Source of the DNA: Rhodosorus marinus
Lineage: Eukaryota > Rhodophyta > Stylonematophyceae > Stylonematales > Stylonemataceae
NCBI GenBank assembly: GCA_029953675.1
Contig: JAMWBK010000009.1
Span: 310,001 to 374,000, forward strand
DNA: 64,000 bases
Direction: 5' to 3'
The notes under the pieces are model-generated. The model was not told the DNA's origin. It made no database searches and saw only the letters and a list, made by a program, of their open reading frames with translations. Positions 24,885 through 37,283 of this stretch are shown here, piece by piece. Each line of letters opens with the position of its first letter. The stretch's first letter is position 1. Made by a program: the position numbers and the translations under genes.

Positions 24885-24904
24885 TTAAACAGTTTTGAGA
24901 AGAT

Positions 24905-26970
24905 ATGATGCCACCTCAATGCTCCTGGCGGATGGTGGTAGACAATCGCCTCCGCATTCCGTTCTCGGAGCGTTGTTTATGTGAGTCAACCGAAAGAAAA
25001 GATCCTTGAATTGTGGCGTTTGGGTTCGAGCTGATCGCTAGCGTTTCTGGGCTGAGCACCGGGTACTGGCTTCTTTGGAGTGTCTTGCTGGTCGCATGGA
25101 AGTATGAACAGCTTCGTTGATGACATGCTGGGATTTTATGGCTGAGGAACTCGATACCAAGCGCTGGACGTTGATTGTGGCTAGAGCATTTGATCAGGGA
25201 GGAGCGAGGAGCGGTCTCTTGTGTTCGGATCTCGTGCACGAAAAGTTACAAGGTGTTCAGGTTGCCAGAGGTGATACGAAGAGGATAGAGATCCTTCGGG
25301 GGAGAACAGAGGCATGGATAACGGTTCATGAATGCATTGGAACTGGTCCGCTAGTCAGTGCAGAAACAGAGGTCTTCCTCCTCCCATCTTTGCCTGCTTT
25401 CCTCAAGCACAGCCCAGTATCCTCTGAACCCGTTTCCAAGTTGCTCAATCTCTTAAAAAATTCATCGGATGTTGAAGTAGGAGCTGTCATCGGAGTGTAT
25501 GGTCCATCTGGTAGCGGAAAGACGGTAGTTGTGAATGAAGCCTGCAAGCATGCATCCGTGGTGCTCATCAGGATACCTGCTGATGAGGTCCTGCGCCGGA
25601 GCACGGATTCGGACCTTGGAAGGCCCCTGAACAAGTTTCGTTCCATTGCAAGCAATCTCAGAGCACACGGCATAGAAGCGGTTCTGCTCATTGAGGACGT
25701 AGATGAGTTTGAATCAAATCCCTCAACGACGGCGTCGATGACATTGGCTATTCGGAAGGCTTCAGAGGAGGATGATCTAGTAGTTTTCATGACATATGAA
25801 TCTCAAAAGTCTCTTCCAGAGAAACTGGCTTTGCTCTTGGACCACTGCGTGGGAGTCACCCCCCCGAAAACCGTTGAGGATCGCGTCGCAGTCGTGAAAA
25901 ACTGCCTCCTGAGAGTCGGTAAGAACGTCAACACCGACGAGCTCCACTTGCTGGCCACAAATTCGGCTGGGCTGCTGCCATGTGAGGTGGCTGCTGCTAT
26001 TGCAGAACCAGGTGACCCGTCCAAAGCGCTGAACTTTGTTCGTCAGCAGGCTCGTGCAAAAGTGGTTTTCGATTCCCGTTCTCATGGAGGGGCGGACCAA
26101 TGTCCCAGCTCAGAAGTTTATGGCCTTGAGCAGGCCGTGGAGGCCGTTGAAGAGGCAGTGATCTGGTCTAGAGAGCGCCGCGGTGACCTAGAGCGGTTAG
26201 GCATCGAAGCGCCAAGGGGAATCCTGCTCTACGGAGCGGCCGGAACTGGAAAAACGTCACTGGCAAAGTCCGTGGTTCAGCGATTAGAGTGCGCTCTAGT
26301 TTCCCTGGACGCTGGTGCTCTTGTGAGAGGAGAAGTTGGAGCATCTGAGGAGAATCTTGAGAAATGTTTCAGCATTGCCCGGTCCCTGAGCCCATGCTTG
26401 CTGTTCATCGATGAGATCGAATCACTGGTTCCGAGACGCAGCCACGATTCTCCTACAGCATCACGGTTAGTCTCAGTGTTGGCGCAGGAGTTGGATCGAG
26501 GAGAGGTTTCCATCCTGGGTGCGTCGAACAGACCGTGGGAGGTGGATCCTGCGTTGATTAGGATAGGAAGGTTTGAAAGATGTATTCACGTACCGTTGCC
26601 AAACGAACGAACTCGGGAGAATATTTTGGTTCACCAGGCGAGCCAGGTGGGATTCCACTTCGGAACTGAACCATCTTTGGCAGAGTATGTTGGAGCAATC
26701 GCATTTTTTGGGCCTCTCAAAGTGAGCAGATCCGGAACTAACTAGCTCTATGGTTTTTTTTTCAGAGTTGTGGCGAAAACGCAGAGCTGCACTGGAGCTG
26801 ATTTGGTCGGCCTGTTCAGATCCGCACAATTGCAGGCATCAGTACGCGCTGCACGATCAGGTGACGCGCAGAACAACCTCGAAGCGGAGGACATATCTAG
26901 TGCGTTACGCAACATCCGACTGTCTGTTTCGCCCCATGAGGTGCAGAGGCTTGTACACTGGCATCCTTGA
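24905..26970 (+). CDS. Two-domain AAA+ ATPase of the CDC48/AFG2 group
   Basis: Three exons join in phase (24905-24980, 25112-26684, 26766-26970), giving 617 residues. Domain 1 has a Walker A loop (GPSGSGKT, near 25500) and a Walker B-like LLIEDVDEFES. Domain 2 has GAAGTGKTSLAKSV (near 26235), LLFIDEIESLVPRR (near 26400) and the Arg-finger region DPALIRIGRFERCIHVPLP. It ends with SCTGADLVGLFRSAQLQA, the typical AAA C-terminal helix. Spacing and the substituted first domain fit the AFG2/SPATA5 or NVL side of the CDC48 family, which remodel pre-ribosomes or ubiquitinated substrates. The protein is shorter than Afg2 or CDC48, with a reduced N domain, so ortholog status is left open. Confidence 0.82.
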
Positions 26971-28212
26971 CGAAATTCGTCCCCTTCTATATGGTCTAAA
27001 TCATACCTGAGATATGGCTAGACCCGCACACCAATACTCAAGCGACTCTACTGTACATATTTCTTTCCCAGACGAGTAGCACCCAAAAGAAAGACTGGGG
27101 TCGCTGATTAATCAGTCTGCAAATAATCTGCTGCGAAAGAGCCACGCGAATTCTTTGTTTCTTGAAAACCTTGCTCTGGAACGAGTCATAAACTCGGTCC
27201 TTGCGGAACAGCCAAAGCGAGGAAATCATCCTTGCTCAAGCGCTAACCTTCTCAAAGCTGATTTCCCCCTGCTCCTCCTGAGCCGGGTGCCTTAAAACCG
27301 CAAAGGCAATGAGATGAGGAGAATTGGGTGGGGGATATGATATAGACAGGCTCTCCAAGTCATTTTCCAACTGTTCTAACACTACCATAGCGTGCAGAGG
27401 CATCAACTTTCCCAACCAATCAGCGCATACTCTCTTCAGCACGGGCATTTTCCAGTGCCTGCATGCCGTGCTTGATACGAAAGCAATACAAAAAGGGAAG
27501 CAAGCGGATATGTAGAAATTGTTCTTGGACTCTACAGACCCTATTCCAATCCCCAGCACCCAACTTTCCAAAGCAATCCATCCGTACTCCCTCGAGCGCG
27601 AGCGGTTTTTTCAAGCGTTCACGCTGTGGTTGGTGCAACTGCTATACAGAGACCACTAGGCGAATAGCTGTGCTTGCCAAACTGATTTTGGAAGCGCTCC
27701 AATCTTGACCTAACAAAGCCAGGACTCAGCTCTTCCAAGCATTCCCCAGACTAACGTAACCCAAGCGCGGGCGGTCCCTTGTCAAGTGGTTGATGCAACA
27801 GCTATGGAGAGAGATGACGAAGCCGATAGATGCGCTCTGAAAACTGATTTGTTAGACGCTCTAATCGTATCATAACGAAAACAGGACTCAGATTTCCAAC
27901 GGAAGCTATCCCTACTCACACCCCCCTCCCTCCCCAGTTCCCGGGCTTTTCAAAGCAGTCTTGAAAGCCGAGAGGCGGGTGCAATATGTGCCGATGAGAG
28001 GATGAATGGGATGGGAGTAGTTGGTACTTTTCAATCTTTGAGGAGTGCGCGACTGCTCAATATTTAACCAAGAAGACATAGGTTTAGTATAGCAGAGAAA
28101 GAAATTCGATTCTTGATGAGGAGGAATGAGTATTTTTAAGGCGTAGTTAATCTGTTTGGAACGTTTTTCTGGTTTGAGTTTCGATTGACAAAATTGAGGT
28201 TTTGTGAACTTG
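26971..28212. other. Intergenic region with a diverged repeat family
   Basis: No gene is supported. The segment 27340-27900 contains at least two, probably three, diverged copies of one sequence. The end of one copy near 27721 and of the next near 27883 share AGGACTCAG, an offset of 162 bp. A weaker third copy lies near 27350-27440. The remainder, 27900-28212, is the presumed promoter of the next gene. Confidence 0.4.
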
Positions 28213-28850
28213 ATGTCAGCGTTTCCGGAGGTACTGGCAAGTACGATGTTCGACGCTGCTGATGTCCCCGTAGGGACTGATTTGTTGGAGTATTCTGGGT
28301 TGCGGAAGGACCTGAATGAACTAAAGCAACTTGCTGCTAGAGGAAAGATGAGGTCCAGTTTTTCTCATCTGATAGCGGATATTCCTGGGGAGGATACTCC
28401 AATAAATCCCAAGTGCTCGGCGGGGTCGATTTGTGAGGTTGCTCTGCAACCAGCTGCCGAAGACGAGAGGAACTTTGAGCCGTTTGATGAGAGAGCCCTC
28501 AGGTATATAGGCATGTGACGGAATGAAATTGTTGAGGAGTGAATCGTATTCTAAGCACTTGTCTTTCACTCCTGTCCACTGCGTCATTTGAAAAAAGGCT
28601 CGCTCTGGTTTTGAGTGAGGATAAGGAACCAATTCCTCAGCCAGCTTGGCTGAAAATAGACCAAGCCGCGATCGGTGACGAAAAGAAGAGGCGCAAGAAG
28701 AAGAAGAAGAAGAGGAGAAAAAGAGGAAACGACACCGGTGACGACAAGTACGACTCCGAGCGCAGAAGCAAGCGCAGAAGAAAAGAAGGCATGGACAGTG
28801 ATGGTATTGGCCTGGACACTGACGCCGACAACGTTGCGAATATGAGCTAG
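28213..28850 (+). CDS. MED19: MED19-like Mediator subunit
   Basis: Two exons (28213-28502 and 28598-28850) give 180 residues. The N-terminal part reads TDLLEYSGLRKDLNELKQLA, then SSFSHLIADIPGE. This matches the order of MED19 features: a [L/I]I/LxxYxL helix followed by a basic segment and an LPxLPG-like turn. The middle has ALRLALVLSEDKEPIP, where MED19 has its FxLxxGPLP motif. The tail is a lysine/arginine tract (KKRRKKKKKKRRKR), as in MED19 of animals and plants. MED19 sits at the head/middle junction of Mediator and contacts transcription factors in the nucleus. The overall layout is persuasive but residue identity is low, so the name is tentative. Confidence 0.5.
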
Positions 28851-30055
28851 TTGTAAAAGCCACTGTCCTAATTTCTAGCTCCCTATAGCGGCAGTACTTT
28901 CACATAGAAGAGAGCATATATAAATCGCTACCTCTAATATTCATCAGGTGCCGTTTAAAACACGAGTTCTGCTCTCTGACAAACTGCCTTATCCGGCAAT
29001 GGGATGAGTCTTGGTCTTGGAATTGGCCACTCTCTACCTCGCTGTCCGGATGGGTTGCAAGTAGTAGCCCCTCAGCAGTTACTAGTTGAGTACACCCCTT
29101 GAAGCCTACCATTGGAGAGCCGCTGGCTGCTGCCAAAAGCTGTCGACAATATTGTCCGTATGCGGATGAAAAGGGCAGAACATCCCTTTTGGATTACTTG
29201 TAGAAAGGTTCCTACACTCAATGGAAACGGCCTGCTCACATGCAATAATTCATTTCAGGACTCCACACCCCAGCAAAGATTCGCTATCAACATTCGACCA
29301 GTCAGGAGTTCCTGAGCAAAGAGGGTAAACACCTCCTCCTGTGTCAGATGCCATCCAATACGACGACGTGTTGATCCCGTTCGCTGCAGTAACCCAGGGT
29401 GGACCACCCATCCAAGCTACTCACCAAACAAATCTTCATAAGCCGCCCCTCATTTTCTCACTCCGCCCTCTTTCCCCCTCAAACAGTATCACCTGAGGAG
29501 CTTCTTCCGACCTATCTCGCTCCATACCAGAACAGATCTAGTGCTCTACACTAGCTTCAGTTGATTTGAGGTGGTCTTCATCGACACAGCATCAGCGTCG
29601 CCGCCATAACCACAACACCTTCTCACTCCATTCCAGAACACCCACTCCCCACAAGCCCGTTAGAATCGCCTATATGGCATGCGTTGGGGCAAATTGGGGC
29701 ATCAAAACCGTTGAAATCTGCACCATTATTTCAGTATAGCACCGGGGCCATTAAGGCAAAACACATTGAAATTTGCAAACATTATTCCACATGGCATGGG
29801 GCATGCCCCCAAAAACGTGGCTGTACTTGTAAAATAGTAAAATATTAGTACACACACAGATACTTCCTTTTTCCCGTCGTAATGTTTTAACTTGGTGAAG
29901 AAGATGGGCGGGGTCGGTTAGTTGAGGGAGGAGAATGAGAGAGGTAGGGAAAGGTGAGAAAGGTAAGGATATTCTGGAATTTAAGAAGAGCATAGACTAT
30001 TTGGAGAGTTGAATAATCTGTTTGTAGGTTGTAGTTTTAGAGATTCTGTGGAGTC
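28851..30055. other. Intergenic region with a short diverged repeat
   Basis: No convincing gene is seen. Between about 29670 and 29815 a segment of roughly 65 bp appears twice in diverged form. Both copies contain TTGAAATYTGCAMMCATTATT. The second copy ends in the palindrome GGGGCATGCCCC near 29800. Stretches at 29330-29640 are CT-rich. Confidence 0.4.
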
Positions 30056-31434
30056 ATGGGGAAGGCGAAACCAAAATTTAAAGGGCCGCAGAAGGAGATG
30101 ACTGCTGAGCAAGCGGAGAAGTTAAGGAAGTGGCATGACGTGGCGTTGAGCTTGAGGAAACCAGGAACAGTAGATTGGAGGGAGGCTGTTGTGTCGAGAA
30201 CCAGAGTAGAGTACTTTAGGGGAAAGGATATGGCCGAGCACTTGAAGAGTCATACAGCTACAATCGACAACGCCCTTGATGGTAACTACAGATAGAATTT
30301 GGCAGAGACTTGAGTGGTTATTTAAAGCACGCTCAGGACTGATAGGCTTATACTGTTCTTATGGATAAGGAATTGATACGGCGTCCATGCCCGTGGACGA
30401 GCAGGTTCAACTATTCATGACAGTCATGATTCAGATGGGTCTTGCAATTAGAGCGGACAGGGTAGAGGCAGACAGGACCCCTCGACAAGGAAAGAAAGGA
30501 TTGATAAAGTGGCCAAAGAAGCTGTTGCAGCTCCCCGGCGAGGTAGGAAATATGTTTGTTCACATCAACGAGAATTAGCGCTTGAATTGCGCGACTAAAC
30601 TGTGTTCTTGCTGGGTCTTCTTCAACAGGATCAAGTGTGGAATCCAAAGGCGTTCTATATCTGGTCGTTTGCCAGACCAACATCACCCTGGTTGTATTTG
30701 GGGTCGATTTCTATCGTATTGTTGGTCGCCGCCGTATGCCTGTATCCTCTCGCTCCGCTGAAGCTTAAGTGGCAAGTGATTTCGGTCTTGTCCGTACTCT
30801 TGATCCTCATGTTCGTCCTCATTGCATTGAGGGGGCTTATTTACGCAGTCATCTGGCTCGCAACAGGACGGTACGTCAGTTGCCAACATGAACTTCCACT
30901 AGATCCTGGCTTGTGGCTGCCATGTCAACATGCTGACACCAGCAGAAACTCTCTGCAACTTTCTGCAGGCATGTCTGGTTACTTCCACTTTTCTTCGCGG
31001 ATGTATCCGTGAGAGAATCCTTCTCAGTCTTAATAGCGGAATCAGTCGACGATGATGGAAAACCAGTTGAGAGGTCGCCATTCTGGACTCGCCTTGTTGC
31101 GATCGCCGTTGCTGTTGCCGTTGTCCACGCGCTCAGAAGCGTTGCTCCCGATCGAGCTGCTACAGCGAGAAGAGTCAAACGAATGAACCGCTCTGTAATG
31201 GAATACTTTGAACTGCTATCAATGGACGACATGGCGAAATTAGGAGGCGCATCAGGAGATTTTGTATCTGAAGCTGATGCCGCGAATATTGATCTTTCAG
31301 AAACTCAGCCTGGAGATTTGAACGAGGACGCCACGGGAGGCACGTCCTCCGCTGCAGATGGGGATACACGTGCAAATCCTGACCAGTACAGAGAGGGCGC
31401 ACCAAATCAACAAATCCACGACGAAGAGCTGTAA
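30056..31434 (+). CDS. SEC62: SEC62, ER protein translocation subunit
   Basis: SEC62 works with the Sec61 channel and SEC63 in post-translational import into the ER. Four exons join in phase (30056-30281, 30370-30542, 30629-30870, 30969-31434), giving 368 residues. The cytosolic N-terminus contains SRTRVEYFRGKDMAEHLKSH, the conserved VEYFRGKD block. It is followed by DGIDTASMPVDEQVQLFMTV and FYIWSFARPTSPW before two hydrophobic membrane spans (about 30690-30860). After the second span comes WLATGRHVWLLPLFFADVSV, matching the GRHxFWxLPNL-ADV region of SEC62. A third hydrophobic alanine/valine stretch (VAIAVAVAVVHAL, near 31105) and an acidic C-terminal tail follow. The start is the only ATG before the conserved block. 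Confidence 0.9.
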
Positions 31435-33818
31435 ATCCGGTTTCATTCGTCCAGCAAAAAGTGAGACCTGTTTGCAGGCAAGACAGAAAACGCGCTTGCT
31501 TTGCTCACGGACATTCATGACGTTGGGACGATCTTTTTCAAAGGGAAACCCTATTGTAAGCGCGAATCCTGAGCCCGTCTCCTTAATGCACTGGGATTGG
31601 TAGCTTCCAGCAGCTCGAGACTGTTCCTCGGGGCGTCGAACTGCCGAAAAGGTCAGCAGATCACGTGTAGTACATTACACCTCCGCTGAGCCTTGTTGTC
31701 GCTTGATTTCCACCCCCTTTAACGCGACTTGTACACGATTATCTCTAACAGAGAGGGAGGCAGTATTTCTGTGACTGAAGCTATCCCACCCAGTGGGTGG
31801 GCGCGCACTAACAGCAGAAGAAATCTTCTTTCAACTCACAATCTACTGTAGGCGCTAGAGTCTAAGGGGACCAAAGGGCGGCACAAGATAGTTGTAATAT
31901 ACGGAAGATAAAATTATCTAGAACGTCCCAACTGATTTATAAAACTTCAAACCAACTCCGTCCCTGTGTGTCGTTACCCGCCTGATAAACCGTCGTCCTC
32001 TGACCCCCATCCATCTCCCAATAGGAAACGAGGTTCTCTTTAAAATCGGGAAAAATTATAGACGAATATCCATAGCAAACTAAAATCATATAAAACCTGA
32101 GAACTCAAACCTCCAACCTTCCAGCAGGGCAAGAAGCTCTCCCAATCAAGACTCTTGAAAGTCTTTCGTGAACCAATTTTAGATTAAAAAAATGACGTAC
32201 CTCGATTGCAGCTCATCAGCGATATAAAATAAAGCTGGCAAATAACTAATTATGTTTAGACACGCGTCCGTTGAATGGAATCGTCTGTTGATAACTCTAT
32301 CAGATGAGTTTTTTTTTGTTCCAGCTAAGGTTAGCTGGAGCTTGAGTAGTGTTTCCAAGTACTAGAAATAGAGATGGGCAGGACTAAGTCTAGCGCCTGT
32401 CCGTACCGGATTCAATGATAATCCAGTAGTTGCTGTGGTGACATAACCTCATCGTCATCGTCATTTCCTCGGAGACGGCCAAACCCTGAAGGAAATATAC
32501 ACACCGAAGAGGGAGAACGGAGTGTAGCCGGGACTTGGCTGCAGACCGGTCGGTTTAATGAACTACTGTGTCAGCATATCAGAGATTGACGTACACGTTG
32601 AAGGAGGAGTTTTGAATAGACTCATGATGGTCATCATCATCCAAAGAAGCAAACATCTTCGGCGGGACTTCTGTACAAGCACTAGGAGGCTAAGTAGTAG
32701 TCTGGCTAAAAACCCGCTACGAGGGGGTATTCGGCAATCGTCGCTATTAAACCGACCTGAATTGTCGCATTCAGCCATCTCCTGCACTGAAGGAGGAAAA
32801 TGCTCCTTGCTGAAGGAGAGATTCCTGCCCATCACCGGACAGGGAAACCGCTAGGAACTGTCGAGGACGACAAGTTTTGGCCAACTATGATCAAATACTT
32901 AAGATTGCAGAGAAATTCTTAGTACTTCCTTGCTATTCCTGGTGTTGAGAACTAGCCAGCTTCCTCAGTCCCTGCTCAAATCCCATCGCCATGCCAACCT
33001 TCCCACATCGAACACCAATCAAAACAAGGAAACACTTTAGGATTCCAGCTCTCCCTCCCCATCCTAAATAGTCCTCCATATACTAAATATAGAAAATATA
33101 GTACTCAAAAATAGATCGATCAAATCCGTAATTGTCTATTAAGCAGCATCTGATTCGCCAAACAGATAAAAATACAAATAAGCCCATTTGGATTTTGTTC
33201 AAAATAACAAAGAAAAAATGGCCATCTATCTCTGCAAAATAGTCTTAGCCAAGTTTCTATTGATATTCGATTCCCCCTTCCCCCCGATTTTTGCCTTCTC
33301 AGCTTCGGCAAATGTTCCGCACTAGCAGCACCTTTTGGCCTCACAAAGCTGGGCAAAGGTCCCGAGTGGAACATTTGCCAAGGTGGAATCATGTACCTGA
33401 AAATGGCCAGCCAAAAGTAAAACACACAAAGGGGGTATATTTTAGTCTACTACAGTATTCTAATATGCATTTATCTAAGGGGTATATAAAAACTATACTC
33501 TCAAATTAAACTTGAATAGAGCGTCTCCATACCCCTCTCCCTTTACGTGAGCTAAATTTGCAAATGGATTGTTAGCCGTTCTCACAGGGGGTAAATTAAT
33601 TTTTAGGTCATTAGGGTAACGAGGATTTGTGGAGTTGGGAGTTAGTGGTCGTGGTCCCTGTGACAGAAGAGGGTTTGGAAGATCTCTAATCGTTATTAGG
33701 GAGGAACGGGGGCTTTGGTTTGGGTGTGTGTAGTGAGAAGGGAAGAGTGTGGGTTTTTTTCTTCTCTTTTCTTTCCTTTCTAGGAGAGTATGTGATTCTT
33801 TACCCTGTATCGTTAATC
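31435..33818. other. 2.4-kb intergenic region without a supported gene
   Basis: Open frames here (for example 32558-32854) are short, occur on both strands of the same bases and show no family motif or splice context. Sequences around 31900-32260 and 33060-33240 are AT-rich. The end near 33720-33818 (TTGG-rich then CTTTTCTTTCC) is probably the leader of the MATE gene. No RNA gene was recognised. Confidence 0.4.
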
Positions 33819-35659
33819 ATGAATGGTAGTGGAGAATCCGGATATGGATCGAGCTCTGGTGGGACTGGTGACGATGATGAGGAACCTGGGGTTTTCATGC
33901 GCCAGAGGGGTTTGATGGATGAAGTTTTTGAGGAGGCTAAGGCCCAGGTGCAGTTGATGTTACCCACAGCATTGGTGTATGCTTCGTCCGTTCTGCTCTG
34001 GCTGGTGTCCTTTGCGGTGTTGGGAAGGCTAGGAGAAAAGCAGCTTGCTGGCGCGTCGCTTGGAATGACTTTGTCGAATCTTTTCGGGAATGTGGTTACT
34101 CTAGGGCTCTCTTCGGCATTGGATATCCATCTAACTCAGGTTTGTACAGTGCACCCCGCCCCGTCCGACTGTATTGGGCTGGTTACTGATGACAGAGCTT
34201 GATTGTGCTCGGACATGTTCCAGGCGCACGGTGCAAGGCAGATCAGATCTATGCAAGCCGCACTTCAACGTGGTATGCTGGTTTTGACCATCGCTTGCGG
34301 ATGCCTTTCAATCATCCTGTTCAATGGGGAAAGGATCCTGCTTTTGGCAAAGCAAGATCCCGAGCTAGCGAAAATTGGAGGTGCGGGGAACACGATTCAC
34401 TAAACAGGTCCTTCGGCAGCGCATAAGAGCCAGCAAAAAAATTCTAATCTGGCGTGTTTGGGATCGATAGGCACGATTATGAAGTGGACGTGCATCGCCA
34501 TCTGGCCAATGACTATGTTCGACATCGTCAAGCGTTATTTTCAAGCTATGTCACGGCTTCGACCTGCCCTAGTGACAACTCTGTTTGCGCTGGTCGTTAC
34601 GATCCTGTCAAACTTCCTCCTCGTGTTTGTTAAGGGATATGGAGTCAACGGCGTCGGAGCGAGCCTTTTCCTTGGCAATTTGTCTATGTTTTTAACGATA
34701 TTTGCGTATTACTGTTACAGTGAAGTGCCAGATACTTGGTGGCAGCTTTCTGATGAGGCCTTTGAAAGATGGCAGAACTTTCTGTCCCTCGCGTTCCCTT
34801 CATTGGTGAGCGCGACCAAGTGCAAGCATTTCCTCTCCTTCAACGGGTTTTTTGTCCTGACCACCTCCGAATCCCGGCAGGTTATGATGTTCTTCGAGTG
34901 GGGTTCTTTTGAAGTTGGGCTGCTCATAATCAGCTATCTCGGTCCGGAGACAATAGCCACCCAGACGATTCTCATGAACGCGGCCTATTTGCTCTTCACG
35001 ATACCAGCGGGCGTTTCGACTGCGGCAGTTACCAGAGTAGGAAACCACCTTGGCGCCGGGGATGGTAGGGCTGCTGCAATCGCAAGCAACGTGTGCGGTG
35101 TCCTTGCGGGTCTGTCAGGCATTGTAGCCGCAGCCTTGCTTACCTTCACCCGAAATTACTGGCCTTACATTTACACCAATGATGAGTCCCTCCTAGCGGC
35201 CGTCATAGAGGTGAGTTGACGGGCTTGGCCGCGCAACATGTAGTATCCCTGCCAACTGATCAAGGAGTATTTTCTTTGCAAGTGTAGGTATCACCGTGGC
35301 TTGCGATATTTGAGCTTACGGATAACATCCAGACAACCCTAGGTGCTGCGGTGAAAGGCACAGGAAGGCCACACTTGGGCGCCATCCTCACCGCTATTGG
35401 TTTTTGGGTGATCTCCGTGCCTCTGGGATCGTATATCTCGATAACGCAAAAGACAGTTGCGGGAATATGGCAAGGATTCCTCTACGGAGAAATAGTGTTG
35501 ATCTCATCGTACGTATACGCCTTGTATGTAACGGATTGGCAACTGATGGTCGAGAAAGCGCAGCATCTCGTATTATCGGATACCAAGAGTCGGGATCCGC
35601 TCTTGAAACGTGCGAATGCCATTCCTCCTAGTCCCATTCCGGAGACAATCTTTGTGTAA
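33819..35659 (+). CDS. MATE-family multidrug/toxin efflux transporter
   Basis: MATE transporters export organic cations or other metabolites in exchange for H+ or Na+. Five exons join in phase (33819-34139, 34224-34380, 34471-34805, 34881-35210, 35288-35659), giving 504 residues. A short acidic, glycine/serine-rich cytosolic head is followed by about twelve hydrophobic segments. Family motifs include LGRLGEKQLAGASLGMTLSN in the first pair of helices, LTQAHGARQ in place of the usual SQAxGA, EWGSFEVGLLIISYLGPETI in the second half, and VGNHLGAGDGRAA. The terminal tail is cytosolic and proline-rich. The start is the first ATG of the frame. Substrate and membrane (plasma membrane, vacuole or plastid) cannot be inferred. 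Confidence 0.92.
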
Positions 35660-35851
35660 TAGAATCGTCGACCGCAACTAATTTTTATAACACGAATAAA
35701 CATGTTAGTAAACGCGATGCGCGACTACAGCAGACAGAGGAAAAAAAAAAACAGGAAGCAAACTCGCATTGTAGAACCACACAGTTGACAGCTTCGCTCA
35801 TGCGCGCCTTCTGCGGAGTGCAGCTGCGTTTGACAGAGCTCCCGGAATACT

Positions 35852-37283
35852 CTAGTTTGGCACCGGGTCAGCGCACTCTTCTACAGTCCTCGTAGCAAAT
35901 GGGATCTCCTGCACAACCCCCTTGACACCGTTCTGCGCCTGTACTTGAAGACCTGCACCTCCAAACTGGGGAGACAAAACCCTTTTAGAATATGAGGCAT
36001 CCTGGACAAGTTGCTGCTACCCTACCTTTCGTCTTATATAGGCGAGGCCGATCCCTTTACCATCGTCAGCAGCTATGCAGCTGGTGACGACGCCAGCCCT
36101 GTTATCTCCAGCGAACAGTTTCTCTCCCACGGGAACGGGCTCGGAGAATTCGACACCGTACAAGTTCTGTTTTACACCGTCGTACGTTTTCAACTTTGCG
36201 ATGGTCTCCTGTCCTATGTAGCATCCTTTAATGAAGCTGACCTGGAGTGTATGGGGAGGTGCAACGGTCAGCGAGAACTCGGAGGACGCGGTTAACAAAC
36301 TTCTGTAGAAGGGAACTCAACAGTTTTCCAGAGTCCAGCTTCCAGAGGATTGAAATCCTCAGTGAGTTCTTTTCCTACGAGTGGACGCCCATCGAGGATC
36401 CTACAGCAGAACACTCGAGGTAAGATGTTTTCGTTGTTGCAGGCATCGTTAGAAGATTCCCGGTTACCTGCGTAGATCCCATTCATTTTCGTTGATCTCA
36501 TTCCCAAACCCAGACTTGGTCAGAAAGCTGACAATTTTGCGCGCCTGATCTTTTTCGGCGAGTACCGTGAAGCCGTCAAGAGTAAGTCCACTGCCGTGTA
36601 TGATCGTGACGCTCGTATCGTCTATTTGAGTTTGCGTAAAGCACCCGCGTTCGGGTGTGAGCACGTCTTGGTCGGAAAGTATTGAAAGGTCTCCAAAAAC
36701 CGAAATCGCTGAGAGCTTGTCCGAGCGATTATCAATAGCGACCTTATCGCGCGGAAAGATGTACCTTTTGAAAATGGTCCAGGGTGAACAGTTAGCCTCC
36801 TCTGAGCTCCTCCACACGGCTGAAGAGAGTTGCGCTCAGCATCTTCAGCGGAACAGAATCGTACATATCAAAAAGCGAGTAGAGCGAATCGGCGCTTTCT
36901 CCCGAGAATAGGAGGCTCAAGCTATCTTCGCCAGCCAAGACGGTGAGTAGTTCAAGAGTCCGGCCAGTCTGGTTGGTCACGGTTGTCAATTGAGTCTGGC
37001 CGGGTTTCAACGCCTCGATGTTGTTCGTACTCAGATTATGCAGAAACCGCACCCGATCGGCTCCCGATATCTCGATGAATCCAGGATTCGAGTCCTCGAA
37101 AACCGCATTCTGCGTCGTCACATCGGAGCCCATCGAGGTACGCCACACCGTCGAGCGGACTCTGCTTGACGATTTAAACCGTCTCCGCTCGCATCTGAAC
37201 TTCTCATTGCCACAGAACAACGAACGAGAATTCGATAGCAAAGGAGAGACGAATGCCATACTTGAGACCTTCGTAGCTTCCAC
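35852..37283 (-). CDS. IBA57: YgfZ/IBA57-like folate-binding protein, probably plastidial
   Basis: Members of this GcvT-related family assist maturation or repair of iron-sulfur proteins in mitochondria or plastids. Five exons join in phase (37283-36865, 36764-36468, 36400-36301, 36241-36026, 35965-35852), giving 381 residues. The N-terminal ~55 residues are serine/arginine rich and acid-poor, a likely transit peptide, more plastid-like in composition. Then follow SGADRVRFLHNLSTNNIEAL, YIFPRDKVAID, RILDGRPLVGKELTEDFNPL and the diagnostic YgfZ motif KGCYIGQE, containing the conserved cysteine. The exon with KGCYIGQE joins EFPSTE directly across a 59-bp intron. An uncharacteristic tail ends ECADPVPN. 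Family assignment is secure; plastid versus mitochondrial type is inferred. Confidence 0.88.

Noticed and set aside
25326-26100. Antisense frames inside the AAA+ ATPase gene
   Set aside because: They are shadows of the + strand coding sequence, which carries both Walker A and Walker B motifs.
32558-32854. Candidate small gene in the 2.4-kb gap before the MATE gene
   Set aside because: Open frames occur on both strands over the same bases, with no motif, splice context or composition signal favouring either.
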